Origin: Alysiella sp.
Lineage (GTDB): Bacteria > Pseudomonadota > Gammaproteobacteria > Burkholderiales > Neisseriaceae
DNA: 18,938 bases
Direction: 5' to 3'
Assembly (NCBI RefSeq): GCF_030525755.1
Contig: NZ_JAUNEC010000034.1
Coordinates: 1-18,938, forward strand
Positions within the stretch are counted from its first letter, which is position 1. The number at the start of each line of letters is the position of its first letter. Under the pieces are notes generated by a model, which saw only the letters and a program-made list of their open reading frames with translations, did not search any database and was not told where the DNA came from. Positions 1 through 7,758 of this stretch are shown here, in pieces. Both the position numbers and the translations under genes were made by a program.

Positions 1-2
1 CA

Positions 3-267
3 GTTAAGGCACAAATCAGTGGTAAACGATGTTTGAATGAGTATTGCTGCCTGAATTAACTGAACCATCTGTTATTGTGCTGGATAATGCCCGCTTTCAT
101 TGGTTGCTTGTTTTAACAAAAATTGCAGTAAAAGAGGGGCATAACCCCCCTTTGCACCTTATTCACCAGAGCTTAATCCGATTGAAACAGCGTGGGCGAA
201 TATTCAAAAACATCTGCGAAAAGTGCTGCCTGAAATGGGCAATTCTAATGAGCGGTTTTTATTTTAA
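3..267 (+). pseudogene. IS630-family transposase remnant, internally deleted and frameshifted
   Basis: The translation contains VIVLDNARFH, the second catalytic Asp region of IS630-type DDE transposases. Further on, in another frame, it contains SPELNPIETAWANIQKHLRK with the third catalytic Glu, running to a TAA at 265-267. The two parts are in different frames, with the break near the C run at about 145-150, so no full-length product can be made. Bases 3-50 read AQISGKR in yet another frame and join directly to LLPELTEP. In intact relatives a longer stretch lies between these, so I infer an internal deletion as well. An uptake-like 10-mer, GCTGCCTGAA, sits at about 47-56. The 5' half lies outside the window or is lost. 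Family assignment is firm. The exact IS name is not. Confidence 0.82.
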
Positions 268-290
268 ATAACTATATTGCCTTATTATTC

Positions 291-1037
291 TTAACCTTGC
301 TTGATGCGACTTAAAAAACTGCGAGTGCGTTCATGTTTAGGGGCGTTAAACAGTTTTTCAGGTGCGCCTTGTTCCACAATGTGTCCACCGTCCATCACAA
401 CCACCACATCGGCAACGTCCAGAGCGAATTTCACTTCATGTGTTACCACCACCATGGTGCGTCCTTCATGGGCAAGTTGCTTCATGATGTTGAGTACGTC
501 TTGTACCAATTCGGGATCCAATGCGGAAGTGGGTTCGTCAAACAGCATCAACTCGGGTTGTAATGCCAATGCGCGAGCGATGCCGATGCGCTGTTGTTGT
601 CCGCCTGAAAGTTGGTGTGGATACAAATTGGCTTTATCTGCCAAGCCAACTTTTTCCAAGAGTTGCAGGGCTTCGGCTTCGGCGGTTTCACGGCTTTTGC
701 CTTGAACGTGTATGGGGGCTTCGGTGATGTTTTCCAGCGCGGTTTTGTGTGGGAACAAATTGTATTGCTGGAACACCATGGCGGTTTTGCGGCGTAAGGC
801 GAGAATGTCTTTTTTGTTGTATTTTTGAGCGAAATCCAAACTGAATGCAGGCTGCCTGAATGTGATTTTTCCTGCTTCGGGCGTTTCCAAAGCGTTTAGG
901 CAGCGTAAGAATGTGGTTTTGCCTGAACCTGATGGACCGAGTATGACTACCACTTGCCCTTGTTGTATGTCCAAATCAATACCGCGCAAAATGGTGTTGC
1001 TACCAAAAGATTTTTGAATGTTGCGGATTTCAATCAT
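291..1037 (-). CDS. Polar amino acid ABC transporter, ATP-binding subunit
   Basis: A 248-residue cytoplasmic ATPase that would power uptake of a polar amino acid (cystine, arginine or glutamine type). All nucleotide-binding motifs are intact: Walker A GPSGSGKT (34-41), Q-loop Gln90, signature LSGGQ (143-147), Walker B LMLFDE (163-168) and switch His200. I chose the ATG at 1035-1037 because MIEIRNIQKSFG is the usual family start and AAAGGA lies upstream of it. The longer frame to 1130 overlaps the permease gene. An uptake sequence at 849-860 is read in frame as FRQPA. The gene follows the permease by 17 bases, so the two are probably one transcript. TcyN/TcyC-like cystine specificity is possible but cannot be settled from an ATPase. 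Confidence 0.93.
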   Translation of the reverse strand: MIEIRNIQKSFGSNTILRGIDLDIQQGQVVVILGPSGSGKTTFLRCLNALETPEAGKITFRQPAFSLDFAQKYNKKDILALRRKTAMVFQQYNLFPHKTALENITEAPIHVQGKSRETAEAEALQLLEKVGLADKANLYPHQLSGGQQQRIGIARALALQPELMLFDEPTSALDPELVQDVLNIMKQLAHEGRTMVVVTHEVKFALDVADVVVVMDGGHIVEQGAPEKLFNAPKHERTRSFLSRIKQG

Positions 1038-1054
1038 GGTGTTTGTTTCCTTTC

Positions 1055-1771
1055 TTATCGGGCAATGTGGCGACTGAAATGGCGTTCTAAACGGGCTTGA
1101 ATGGCGAATAAAACGGCACAAAAACACCAATAAATGATGCCTGCTTCAATGTAAATGGGCAAAAAGTCGTAAAATAAGTTGGCGTATTGTTGTGCCACGC
1201 GGAACATCTCGGTAACGGTTACGACCGATGCTAGAGAAGTATTTTTGAATAAGCCAATAAAATCGTTGCTCAATGGCGGTACAGCAACGCGAAAGGCTTG
1301 TGGGGCGATGATGCGGCGAAAGGTTTGCATATAGGGCATGCCGATGGAAAAACCTGCTTCCCATTGTCCTTTTGGCACAGACAAAATGGCGGCGCGTATG
1401 GTTTCTGAACCGTATGCGCCAACATTGAGTGAAAAGCCGATGATGGCGGCAGGAATGGGGTCAATAAAAATATTGAGTGCAGGTAAGCCATAGAAAACAA
1501 TGGAGATTTGTACCAAAAGTGGCGTACCGCGTATCATGGAGACGTAGGCATGTACCAAGCCTTTGAGGATTTTGGTAAGCGGTGATTGTGAGGGCGAGAT
1601 GCGAATCAGTGCCACACCAACAGCAATGGTCATGCCACATAAAAATGATGCTACAGCCAAAGGCACGGAAACCAAGAAAGCGGCTTTAACCATAGGTAAG
1701 AATGCGCTGATGGCCAATTCCGCGCGAGTATTGGTCATAAAGGGTAGGGAAGTGAGAAATTGTTGTAACAC
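1055..1771 (-). CDS. Polar amino acid ABC transporter, permease subunit
   Basis: A 238-residue inner-membrane permease of the His/Glu/Gln/Cys/Arg family. Hydrophobic segments fall at about 22-56, 72-100, 105-130 and 205-225. RGTPLLVQI (81-89) and the cytoplasmic EAA-type loop starting EAGFSIGMPYMQTFRRI (138 onward) are characteristic and contact the ATPase. The start is a GTG at 1769-1771 with GGAG seven bases upstream; an ATG lies at codon 12. It would work with the ATPase gene just downstream. A normal system also needs a periplasmic substrate-binding protein, often encoded next to the permease. Here the upstream neighbour is a carboxypeptidase gene instead, so the binding protein must lie elsewhere or be missing. 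Confidence 0.92.
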   Translation of the reverse strand: MLQQFLTSLPFMTNTRAELAISAFLPMVKAAFLVSVPLAVASFLCGMTIAVGVALIRISPSQSPLTKILKGLVHAYVSMIRGTPLLVQISIVFYGLPALNIFIDPIPAAIIGFSLNVGAYGSETIRAAILSVPKGQWEAGFSIGMPYMQTFRRIIAPQAFRVAVPPLSNDFIGLFKNTSLASVVTVTEMFRVAQQYANLFYDFLPIYIEAGIIYWCFCAVLFAIQARLERHFSRHIAR

Positions 1772-1821
1772 AGAACAACTCCGTTATTAAGCATGAAAAG
1801 AGAAGCGTACAAGGATAAAGG

Positions 1822-1870
1822 TTTCAGGCAGCCTTGATTTCTTGCACCTACTCCAAGAGGCTGCCTGAAA
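1822..1870 (-). terminator. Inverted uptake-sequence pair after the carboxypeptidase gene
   Basis: TTTCAGGCAGCCT (1822-1834) and AGGCTGCCTGAAA (1858-1870) can form a 13-bp stem with a 23-base loop directly after the carboxypeptidase stop codon. On the minus strand the hairpin is followed only by a short T-containing stretch, so termination strength is uncertain. Paired uptake sequences as terminators are well known in Neisseria. Confidence 0.6.
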
Positions 1871-1871
1871 G

Positions 1872-3086
1872 TTAATCGGCAAACAAAAGTTTGAACCATA
1901 AAACAATGCTGTCCCAAATGCGGCGAAGTATGCCTGATTCAGCGACATCATGAAGGGCAAATACTTTGTGTTCACTCAATATTTGGTTGTTTGCCATCAA
2001 TTTGAGTGTACCAAGTTCTTGTCCTTTGTGAATTGGTGCCAGCACAGGTTGTTGGCTTTCAAAAAGGGTTTTGATGTGGCTTCCCTGACGTGGCACAGTA
2101 AAGTAAGTGTCCTGTAAAAAACCTGCGTCCACCGTTTTTTCCGCGCCTTTGTAAATTTTGACTTGGGCAATGCTTTGATTGGCTGTATACATTTTGGGTG
2201 TGTCAAAGTATTGTAAGGCATGGTTGAGCAACTTGCTGCTTTCGGTGGCACGCGCTTCTGTGCTGGCTGTGCCGACCACAATGCTTAAAATGCGTCTGCC
2301 GCCACGTTTGCTTGATGCAATCAGGTTGTAACCTGCACTGGGCGTATGGCCTGAGGCTAAACCGTCTACTTCTGAATCACGGTGCAAAAGCAGATTACGG
2401 TTGGATTGGGTAATTCCATTGTAAGTAAATGATTTTTCGGAATAAAGTGGATAATATTCAGGGAAGTCACGAATCAGAGCGGTGGATAAGATGCCTAAAT
2501 CAGATACCGTCGTCAAGTGTTTGGGGCTGGAAATACCTGTGCTGTTTTCAAAATGGGTGTTCAGCATACCCAGTTTTTGTGCTTCTTGGTTCATCAAGGC
2601 AACAAAAGCCGTTTCGCTGCCTGAAATGCCTTCGGCAAGTGTTATGGCGGCATCGTTGCCCGATTGAACCACCAAACCCATGAGCAATTCGCTGACCTTG
2701 ACCTTCTTGCCTTTTTCCAAAAACATGCGTGCGCCTTCGGTTCGCCAAGCGTTTTCGGAAACAGTAAATTGTTGCTCGGCATGGATATTACCATTGTTTA
2801 GGGCTTGAAAGCTCAAATAGGCGGTCATCAATTTGGTTAATGACGCAGGTTCAATTTTACTATGGGCATTTTTGCTGGCAATCGTGTAATGGCTTTGCAA
2901 GTCGTGTAACCAATAGGCGGTAGCGGCAATATTGGGGGCAGCGGGAAGTGTGCTGTTTGTTGCATCGGGAAGGAGAGCGGCTGCCTGAAAAGCCTGTTCG
3001 GGTTGGAAAGCGGTTTGGGGTGCAGCAAAAGCAGGGCAATGGAACAGCCATGCAGCAATGCAGACAATGGTTAAAAAATTTTTCAT
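1872..3086 (-). CDS. D-alanyl-D-alanine carboxypeptidase-like protein (PBP5/6 family) with altered KTG motif
   Basis: A 404-residue low-molecular-weight penicillin-binding-protein homologue that would trim the terminal D-Ala of peptidoglycan pentapeptides in the periplasm. A signal peptide is visible (1 to about 21, ending AFA). SLTK (82-85, nucleophile Ser82 and Lys85) and SGN (142-144) are intact. The third motif is unusual: family members usually have KTG within VDGLKTGHT, but this protein reads VDGLASGHTPSAGYN, with ASG at 244-246. A PBP5 C-terminal beta domain (about 290-380) and an amphipathic anchor ending RRIWDSIVLWFKLLFAD follow. An imperfect uptake sequence is read as AFQAA in the N-terminal region. 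Family is sure; full D,D-carboxypeptidase activity is doubtful. The gene lies 28 bases from the hemerythrin gene on the same strand. Confidence 0.9.
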   Translation of the reverse strand: MKNFLTIVCIAAWLFHCPAFAAPQTAFQPEQAFQAAALLPDATNSTLPAAPNIAATAYWLHDLQSHYTIASKNAHSKIEPASLTKLMTAYLSFQALNNGNIHAEQQFTVSENAWRTEGARMFLEKGKKVKVSELLMGLVVQSGNDAAITLAEGISGSETAFVALMNQEAQKLGMLNTHFENSTGISSPKHLTTVSDLGILSTALIRDFPEYYPLYSEKSFTYNGITQSNRNLLLHRDSEVDGLASGHTPSAGYNLIASSKRGGRRILSIVVGTASTEARATESSKLLNHALQYFDTPKMYTANQSIAQVKIYKGAEKTVDAGFLQDTYFTVPRQGSHIKTLFESQQPVLAPIHKGQELGTLKLMANNQILSEHKVFALHDVAESGILRRIWDSIVLWFKLLFAD

Positions 3087-3111
3087 GATGTTGCTGAATC
3101 TCGTGAAATGG

Positions 3112-3130
3112 CTTTCAGGCTGCCTGAAAG
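3112..3130. repeat. Palindromic uptake sequence
   Basis: CTTTCAGGCTGCCTGAAAG is an 8-bp inverted repeat around CTG. It contains the exact 12-mer at 3117-3128 and overlaps the hemerythrin gene's stop codon. Confidence 0.7.
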
Positions 3131-3642
3131 GTAGGGTGGCGACGTGCTGCCATGATTTGTCCTATGGCGTGCTGTTGGGCAAGTGGAATGTGTTGGCGAC
3201 CCAATTCAAATAAAGGTTCTTCAATCGCCATGTGTTGGGCATAGGCATGGGTAAAAGCTTGTATGATTTTGGGATTGCATTGACTTAAATTGCCATTTAG
3301 AACATGGCTTAATATCTGGTGCAGTTCTGTCCAATTTTCATGCAAAATTTGGTGCTGGCGATTGAGTTCATCTACCTGATTTTGTGCTTGTGGCGCGTAA
3401 TGAAGCAAAGTGGGAAAAAAGTCCTGTTCTTCATCGTCATGATGCAAGGGTGCGGCTTGGTTGAAATAAGTACAAATTTGCGTGATGGCATCGCGTGCTG
3501 CTGGATTTAAGCCGTGTTCAGCCAAATACTTTGGGAGCATTTCTAATTGAGCACAAAAGCGTTTAACTTTGCTATGACAAGCATAAAGCATATCAATGGG
3601 TTCGTCCCAAGTAGGCGTAGCTTGTGGATTGAACGTGAGCAT
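3115..3642 (-). CDS. Hemerythrin-like HHE-domain protein
   Basis: A 175-residue, probably cytoplasmic four-helix protein. Conserved iron-ligand candidates occur in the order expected for the HHE cation-binding family: His23, HHDDEE (67-72), His97/His101 and HMAIEE (137-142). Such proteins bind a di-iron centre and are linked to oxygen or nitric oxide sensing or to iron-sulfur repair; which applies here is unknown. The C-terminus TFQAA and the stop codon are created by an uptake sequence (3117-3128), which suggests the original end was replaced or extended. Start is the ATG at 3640-3642. Another uptake sequence (3667-3678) lies in the divergent space before yicC. Confidence 0.85.
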   Translation of the reverse strand: MLTFNPQATPTWDEPIDMLYACHSKVKRFCAQLEMLPKYLAEHGLNPAARDAITQICTYFNQAAPLHHDDEEQDFFPTLLHYAPQAQNQVDELNRQHQILHENWTELHQILSHVLNGNLSQCNPKIIQAFTHAYAQHMAIEEPLFELGRQHIPLAQQHAIGQIMAARRHPTFQAA

Positions 3643-3795
3643 AAAAATGTTCTTTCGTGGTTAATCAGGCTGCCTGAAAGGAAACATTGTACAAAAATCA
3701 GGTAACAGGCGAAACTTTTGCTTACACTCGGCTTCTCTGATAACATCAAAACGTTTTTTCAACAACCCAATATTTTAGGAATACAGGAAAAAGAC

Positions 3796-4668
3796 ATGAG
3801 TGTACGCAGTATGACAGGTTTTGCCAATGCTTATGCGGAAGTGGCAGGCAAACGAATTGATTTGGAACTTCGTTCTTTGAATCACCGTTTTTTTGATGTG
3901 CAGTTCAAAATGCCTGATGATTTACGGGTTTTGGAAGGGACATTGCGCGAAAAATTGGCGAGTAAAATTGTGCGTGGCAAAATGGAATGCCGCATTATTT
4001 TGAGTGATGTGGCAGATGTTTCAGGCAGCCTGAATGTGAACCACCAGCTGGTGTCTGAATTGGCGGAACTGAATGAAAAATGGCGCAAAAAACACGGCAG
4101 CTTGGCGAAATTGTCGGTGGCTGATGTTTTGCGTTTTCCTGGTGTTTTGGTCAGCAGCAAGGCAGACAGTGAAATTTTATTTGGCACAGTAGAAACTTTG
4201 TTGGACAAGGCTTTGGGCGATTTTATTGCCTCACGTGAACGAGAAGGCGTGAAATTGCAGCAACATATTTTGGAACGTTTGGATTTAATGGAAGCGATTG
4301 TGGGTGCGTTGGAAGAATTGTTCCCCCAGTTGCGTGAAGCACATTTGTTGCGTACACGTCGCCGTTTGCAAGAAGCGATTGTTCATGTGGACGAAGAACG
4401 CTTGAAACAAGAGTTTGTGTTGTTCATGCAAAAATCCGATGTAGACGAGGAGTTCAACCGTTTGCGTATGCACATTGGCGAAGTGCGCCGCATTGTTACC
4501 GAGCAAAAAGGTGGTATGGGCAAGCGTTTGGACTTTTTGATGCAAGAATTAAACCGTGAAGCTAATACTTTGGGCAGTAAATCCATTGCCAGCGAGTGCA
4601 CGCAAGTTTCGGTTGAATTGAAGGTTTTGATTGAGCAAATGCGGGAACAAGTCCAAAATATTGAATAA
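3796..4668 (+). CDS. yicC: YicC family endoribonuclease
   Basis: A 290-residue homologue of YicC, a conserved bacterial family recently described as an endoribonuclease. The N-terminus MSVRSMTGFANA and the block ELRSLNHRFFDVQFKMPDDLR are typical. The C-terminal half holds VDEEFNRLRMHIGEVR and GKRLDFLMQELNREANTLGSKS, the most conserved part of the family. I chose the ATG at 3796 because AGGAAAAAGAC lies just before it and the protein then has the usual length; the longer frame to 3718 adds 26 atypical residues. An exact uptake sequence at 4020-4031 is read as SGSLN. The gene is convergent with rnhA, with one uptake sequence between them. The frequent neighbour gmk is absent. Confidence 0.94.
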   Translation: MSVRSMTGFANAYAEVAGKRIDLELRSLNHRFFDVQFKMPDDLRVLEGTLREKLASKIVRGKMECRIILSDVADVSGSLNVNHQLVSELAELNEKWRKKHGSLAKLSVADVLRFPGVLVSSKADSEILFGTVETLLDKALGDFIASREREGVKLQQHILERLDLMEAIVGALEELFPQLREAHLLRTRRRLQEAIVHVDEERLKQEFVLFMQKSDVDEEFNRLRMHIGEVRRIVTEQKGGMGKRLDFLMQELNREANTLGSKSIASECTQVSVELKVLIEQMREQVQNIE

Positions 4669-4690
4669 GGAAATAGGCTGCCTGAAAACC

Positions 4691-5131
4691 TTATGTGGTG
4701 TATTGGGCAGCACCTTGATTGGCAAGTTGGTCGGCGCGTTCATTCTCGGCATGACCGTTATGACCGCGCACCCATTGCCATTCAATTTGATGTAGCGCAA
4801 CCAGTTCATCTAAACGCCGCCACAATATTTCATTTTTAACTGGTTGTTTTGAAGCTGTTTTCCAACCGTTTTTTTTCCAACCATGTATCCATTTTTCCAT
4901 ACCATTTTTTACATATTGTGAATCGGTACAGATGATGACACGACAAGGACGTTTGAGTGCTGTCAAACCTTCAATCACGGCTTTTAATTCCATGCGATTG
5001 TTGGTGGTATTGGTCTCGCCACCGTAAAGCGTTTTTTCGTGTGTGCCATAACGCAATAACACACCCCAGCCACCAGGACCAGGATTGCCTTTGCACGCAC
5101 CATCGGTATAAAGATAAACAGGGGTATTCAT
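4691..5131 (-). CDS. rnhA: Ribonuclease HI
   Basis: A 146-residue cytoplasmic enzyme that cuts the RNA strand of RNA-DNA hybrids, for example at R-loops and primers. Catalytic residues fall at the same numbers as in the E. coli enzyme: Asp10 (YTDGACKGNPGPGGWG), Glu48 (NNRMELKAVIEGL), Asp70 (CTDSQYV), His124 (VRGHNGH) and Asp134 (NERADQLAN). Length and motifs are complete. The basic handle region around 80-100 (KWIHGWKKNGWKTASKQPVKN region) is present. It lies 69 bases downstream of the small coiled-coil gene on the same strand and ends 22 bases from yicC. Confidence 0.97.
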   Translation of the reverse strand: MNTPVYLYTDGACKGNPGPGGWGVLLRYGTHEKTLYGGETNTTNNRMELKAVIEGLTALKRPCRVIICTDSQYVKNGMEKWIHGWKKNGWKTASKQPVKNEILWRRLDELVALHQIEWQWVRGHNGHAENERADQLANQGAAQYTT

Positions 5132-5200
5132 GGTTGGTTAATGTAGTCAAAAAGGGGCAAAATACGGTAAACTGCACGGTTTTTAGGCAGGCTGAATGTT

Positions 5201-5449
5201 TCAGTTTTTATCACGGAAAAATTCGTATGCCACATCTTGAAACAAATCGGCATGGTGTTCATGAGTGTAACCTAATTCAGCGATTTCGTCTTCAAAGGCT
5301 GCCTGAATGGATTCTACTGCCTCTTGCATGATTTCTTGTGGCAAGGCGCGTAATAAGCCTTTGATGGCAGTCGCCAATACGCGGTTTTGCATGGTAAGTA
5401 TGTCGTTGCAGGCTTCTAAATGGTCAAGCCGTTTTTCCCAATCTTGCAT
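5201..5449 (-). CDS. Small acidic helical protein of unknown function
   Basis: An 82-residue protein I do not recognise. It is predicted to be almost entirely helical, with a heptad-like start (WEKRLDHLEACNDILTMQNRVL), and is rich in acidic residues. No signal peptide or membrane segment is visible. An exact uptake sequence (5296-5307) is read in frame as SIQAAFED, so the 12-mer is tolerated in the coding sequence. The ATG at 5447-5449 starts the only reasonable frame. The same-strand position before rnhA suggests possible co-transcription. Confidence 0.7.
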   Translation of the reverse strand: MQDWEKRLDHLEACNDILTMQNRVLATAIKGLLRALPQEIMQEAVESIQAAFEDEIAELGYTHEHHADLFQDVAYEFFRDKN

Positions 5450-5504
5450 GATGATGGTCTTTATTGAAAAAGATACATTTTAAAAGCCCTGTGGCAAACG
5501 TTCA

Positions 5505-6266
5505 ATGGATAATTTAAAAATGGATAATTTGGGCAATTCACCAATGATTTTTACACTGACTGAACAAAAAACAAACGATGATGTTTCTGAAAATTGGGCG
5601 CAGGATTTACAACGTTTGCGTGAACAGCGTGTGCAAAATGTGGAAGAAACCACCAGTAACCATATCGTTACAAGTATCACACAGAATCAAACCGTTTCTG
5701 TGCAAAGGGTAGAAAAGCAATTTGGCGATGCAGAATTAGATGAAGCCTATCGTCAATATTTGCGTGAATGCGAAACACAACACAATCAAAATCAGGCAAT
5801 TGATGAAGATGATGTGGGCATATTGATTCAAGAAGATTGGTTACAAGCCCAATCTGCTTTGCAATTTGAACGCCGCCGTCAGGAGCTGAAACCTGAAAAA
5901 ACTTTGATTTTCAATTGTGAAAAAGCCAATCTGTCTGTATCTGAACACACAGAAAGGCTGCCTGAAAACCGTTTGCCCGAGTTTGCGGTACACGTTTATG
6001 GTTTACCCGATTTGCCTGCCACGCGTCGCGTGAAAATCCTTTCGGAGCAGGAATTAATCAATGGTTTGCGCGATAAACTTACGCCACACTTAACCAATGC
6101 GGTGGCAGGTATGGTACGCCAAGTCTTGCAAAAAAAACTTGCCATGCTGTCTTATGAATTGCAAATTCAATTCAATGAAGAAACACCACAAGTGGTGCAA
6201 GAGGTGTTGGCGCACAATTTGGACGCAGTTTTGCGTACCGTCAAACACCAACTGCGTGAAAAATGA
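5505..6266 (+). CDS. Conserved-looking protein of unknown function upstream of nadK
   Basis: A 253-residue soluble protein without a signal peptide or membrane segment; I cannot assign a family. Residues 15-150 are acidic, polar and Gln/Glu rich and look disordered or coiled. The C-terminal 80 residues (from about 175) look like a compact helical domain: SEQELINGLRDKLTPHLTNAV, then QVLQKKLAMLSYELQIQFNEE. The start is ambiguous. ATGGATAATTT occurs twice (5505-5515 and 5520-5530), so a short duplication has doubled the start. The second ATG (5520) has GGAT from the first copy as a possible ribosome-binding site, giving 248 residues. An exact uptake sequence (5955-5966) is read as RLPEN. It ends 30 bases before nadK. 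Confidence 0.75.
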   Translation: MDNLKMDNLGNSPMIFTLTEQKTNDDVSENWAQDLQRLREQRVQNVEETTSNHIVTSITQNQTVSVQRVEKQFGDAELDEAYRQYLRECETQHNQNQAIDEDDVGILIQEDWLQAQSALQFERRRQELKPEKTLIFNCEKANLSVSEHTERLPENRLPEFAVHVYGLPDLPATRRVKILSEQELINGLRDKLTPHLTNAVAGMVRQVLQKKLAMLSYELQIQFNEETPQVVQEVLAHNLDAVLRTVKHQLREK

Positions 6267-6296
6267 TTTCAGGCAGCCTGAAAACGGAGCAAAATC

Positions 6297-7181
6297 ATGT
6301 TCAGCCAATTCAAACACATCGGTATTTTAACGCGCCCTAATACTTTAAACATCGCCCCTGTTATTCATGAATTGATTTATTTTCTATTGAGTGAAGATTT
6401 GAAAGTGTATCTTGACCGCAGTTATGTTGCCGAAGGCTTGGTTAGCGAAGCCGACCAAGCAGCATGTGAGGTGGTAACGGATTTGGGGCGAAGTTGCGAT
6501 TTAATTGTGGTTTTGGGTGGTGATGGCACATTTTTATCTGCCGCGCGTAAAGCTGCACCTTATCGTGTGCCGCTCATTGGTGTCAATCAGGGGCATTTGG
6601 GTTTTTTAACCCAAGTTACCCGTGAACAAATGGTCAGCGAACTTAAAGGCATGTTTACAGGCAAATACCTTGCTGATGAATGCATTGTTTTGGAGACCAA
6701 AGTATCGCGTAATGGTGAAGGTATCTATCAGGGTTTGGCATTGAATGATGTGGTGCTTTCACGCGGTGGTACAGGGCAAATGATTGAATTTGAAGTATTC
6801 ATCAATGGCGAATTTGTGTATACCCAACGTTCTGATGGCTTGATTGTCTCTACACCAACGGGTTCAACCGCTTATTCTTTGGCGGCAGGTGGTCCCATTT
6901 TACAAACCGCATTGCGTGCATTTACTTTGGTGCCCATTTGTCCCCAATCCATGACCAATCGTCCGATTGTGATTTCAGACAGTTGCGAAATCAAAATTTT
7001 GATTACCAAATCAGGCGATGCACGTGTTCATTATGATGGACAATCTTTTGTGGACATTCAAAGCATGGACGTATTAACCATCAATCGCTATCGCAATACT
7101 TTGCGGATTCTGCACCCTACCGATTACCAATATTACAAAACCTTGCGGCAGAAACTACATTGGGGTGAACAATTGGTTTGA
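6297..7181 (+). CDS. nadK: NAD kinase
   Basis: A 294-residue cytoplasmic enzyme that phosphorylates NAD to NADP. Diagnostic motifs are present: GGDGT (74-78) within VVLGGDGTFLSAAR, the block GVNQGHLGFLT (95-105), and SDGLIVSTPTGSTAYSLAAG (179-198), which builds the nucleotide site. The conserved NE motif reads ND here (ALNDVVLSRG, 148-157), a mild change. The start is the ATG at 6297 with GGAG (6286-6289) seven bases upstream. An uptake sequence (6268-6279) fills most of the gap after the preceding gene. Confidence 0.96.
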   Translation: MFSQFKHIGILTRPNTLNIAPVIHELIYFLLSEDLKVYLDRSYVAEGLVSEADQAACEVVTDLGRSCDLIVVLGGDGTFLSAARKAAPYRVPLIGVNQGHLGFLTQVTREQMVSELKGMFTGKYLADECIVLETKVSRNGEGIYQGLALNDVVLSRGGTGQMIEFEVFINGEFVYTQRSDGLIVSTPTGSTAYSLAAGGPILQTALRAFTLVPICPQSMTNRPIVISDSCEIKILITKSGDARVHYDGQSFVDIQSMDVLTINRYRNTLRILHPTDYQYYKTLRQKLHWGEQLV

Positions 7182-7212
7182 GTATGAGCCGTATTGAAAA
7201 CCTGTATTGAAA

Positions 7213-7755
7213 ATGGAAAAACGAATGATGTTCCGATTAGGTCTATATCTGGCGATTGTTGGGTTATCGGCTTGCTCATTTTCAGGTAGGCTGCCTGAAA
7301 AATGGGTGTTTAAGGACAAAATACCAGCAACACGTTGGTTTCAGGCAGCCCAAATTGATTCAGCAAGCAATGTATTACAAACCACTTTATTGGCAGTTGA
7401 GCCATTTCAAAGTAAAGACTGCACTATGGAAACTGCACAACAATATTGTTTGCGTTTTGTGCAAACCGATGTTTTGGGTTCGCCCGTCTCACGACAAATT
7501 GTGTCGCCACAAGGTAAATGGCACAACGATGGTTTTTTGCCCCCTAACGGCGAAGCACGGCGTTTGTTTTTGGCGGTGGCACAACAATTTGGTTTTGTGG
7601 ATTATGCCGATATTCAGCGTCTGGGTACAAAAAATCAGGGGATAAGCACTTTATTGCAACAAGATGTGATGTGGTACAGCCAAGACCATGCAAATGGCGT
7701 GATTTATGTTTTTCCCAATCAAAACCGTTGGTTGATTCGCCCGATAGAAGAATAG
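7213..7755 (+). CDS. Putative outer-membrane lipoprotein, possibly DUF3261-like
   Basis: About 180 residues with a short basic N-terminus, a hydrophobic segment (FRLGLYLAIVGLS) and the lipobox LSAC, giving lipidation at Cys21 counted from the ATG at 7213. ATGs at 7225 and 7228 are alternative starts. The body contains LLAVEPFQ, VLGSPVSRQIV, DGFLPPNGEARRLFLAV and a closing YVFPNQNRWLIRPIEE. This layout resembles, from memory, the DUF3261 lipoproteins found beside ketosynthases in aryl polyene clusters. The next gene, a ketosynthase, begins three bases after the stop, which supports that idea. An exact uptake sequence (7288-7299) is read as RLPEK right after the lipid-anchor region, and an imperfect one as RWFQAAQ. 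Function is inferred only. Confidence 0.72.
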   Translation: MEKRMMFRLGLYLAIVGLSACSFSGRLPEKWVFKDKIPATRWFQAAQIDSASNVLQTTLLAVEPFQSKDCTMETAQQYCLRFVQTDVLGSPVSRQIVSPQGKWHNDGFLPPNGEARRLFLAVAQQFGFVDYADIQRLGTKNQGISTLLQQDVMWYSQDHANGVIYVFPNQNRWLIRPIEE

Positions 7756-7758
7756 CAC

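Noticed and set aside
301..705. 134-codon plus-strand frame opposite the ABC ATPase
   Set aside because: It is the Cys/Ser-rich antisense reading of the conserved ATPase.
1822..1870. Repeated 12-mers as a CRISPR array or REP elements
   Set aside because: Copies are scattered over the whole window in both orientations with no regular spacing and match the uptake-sequence dialect.
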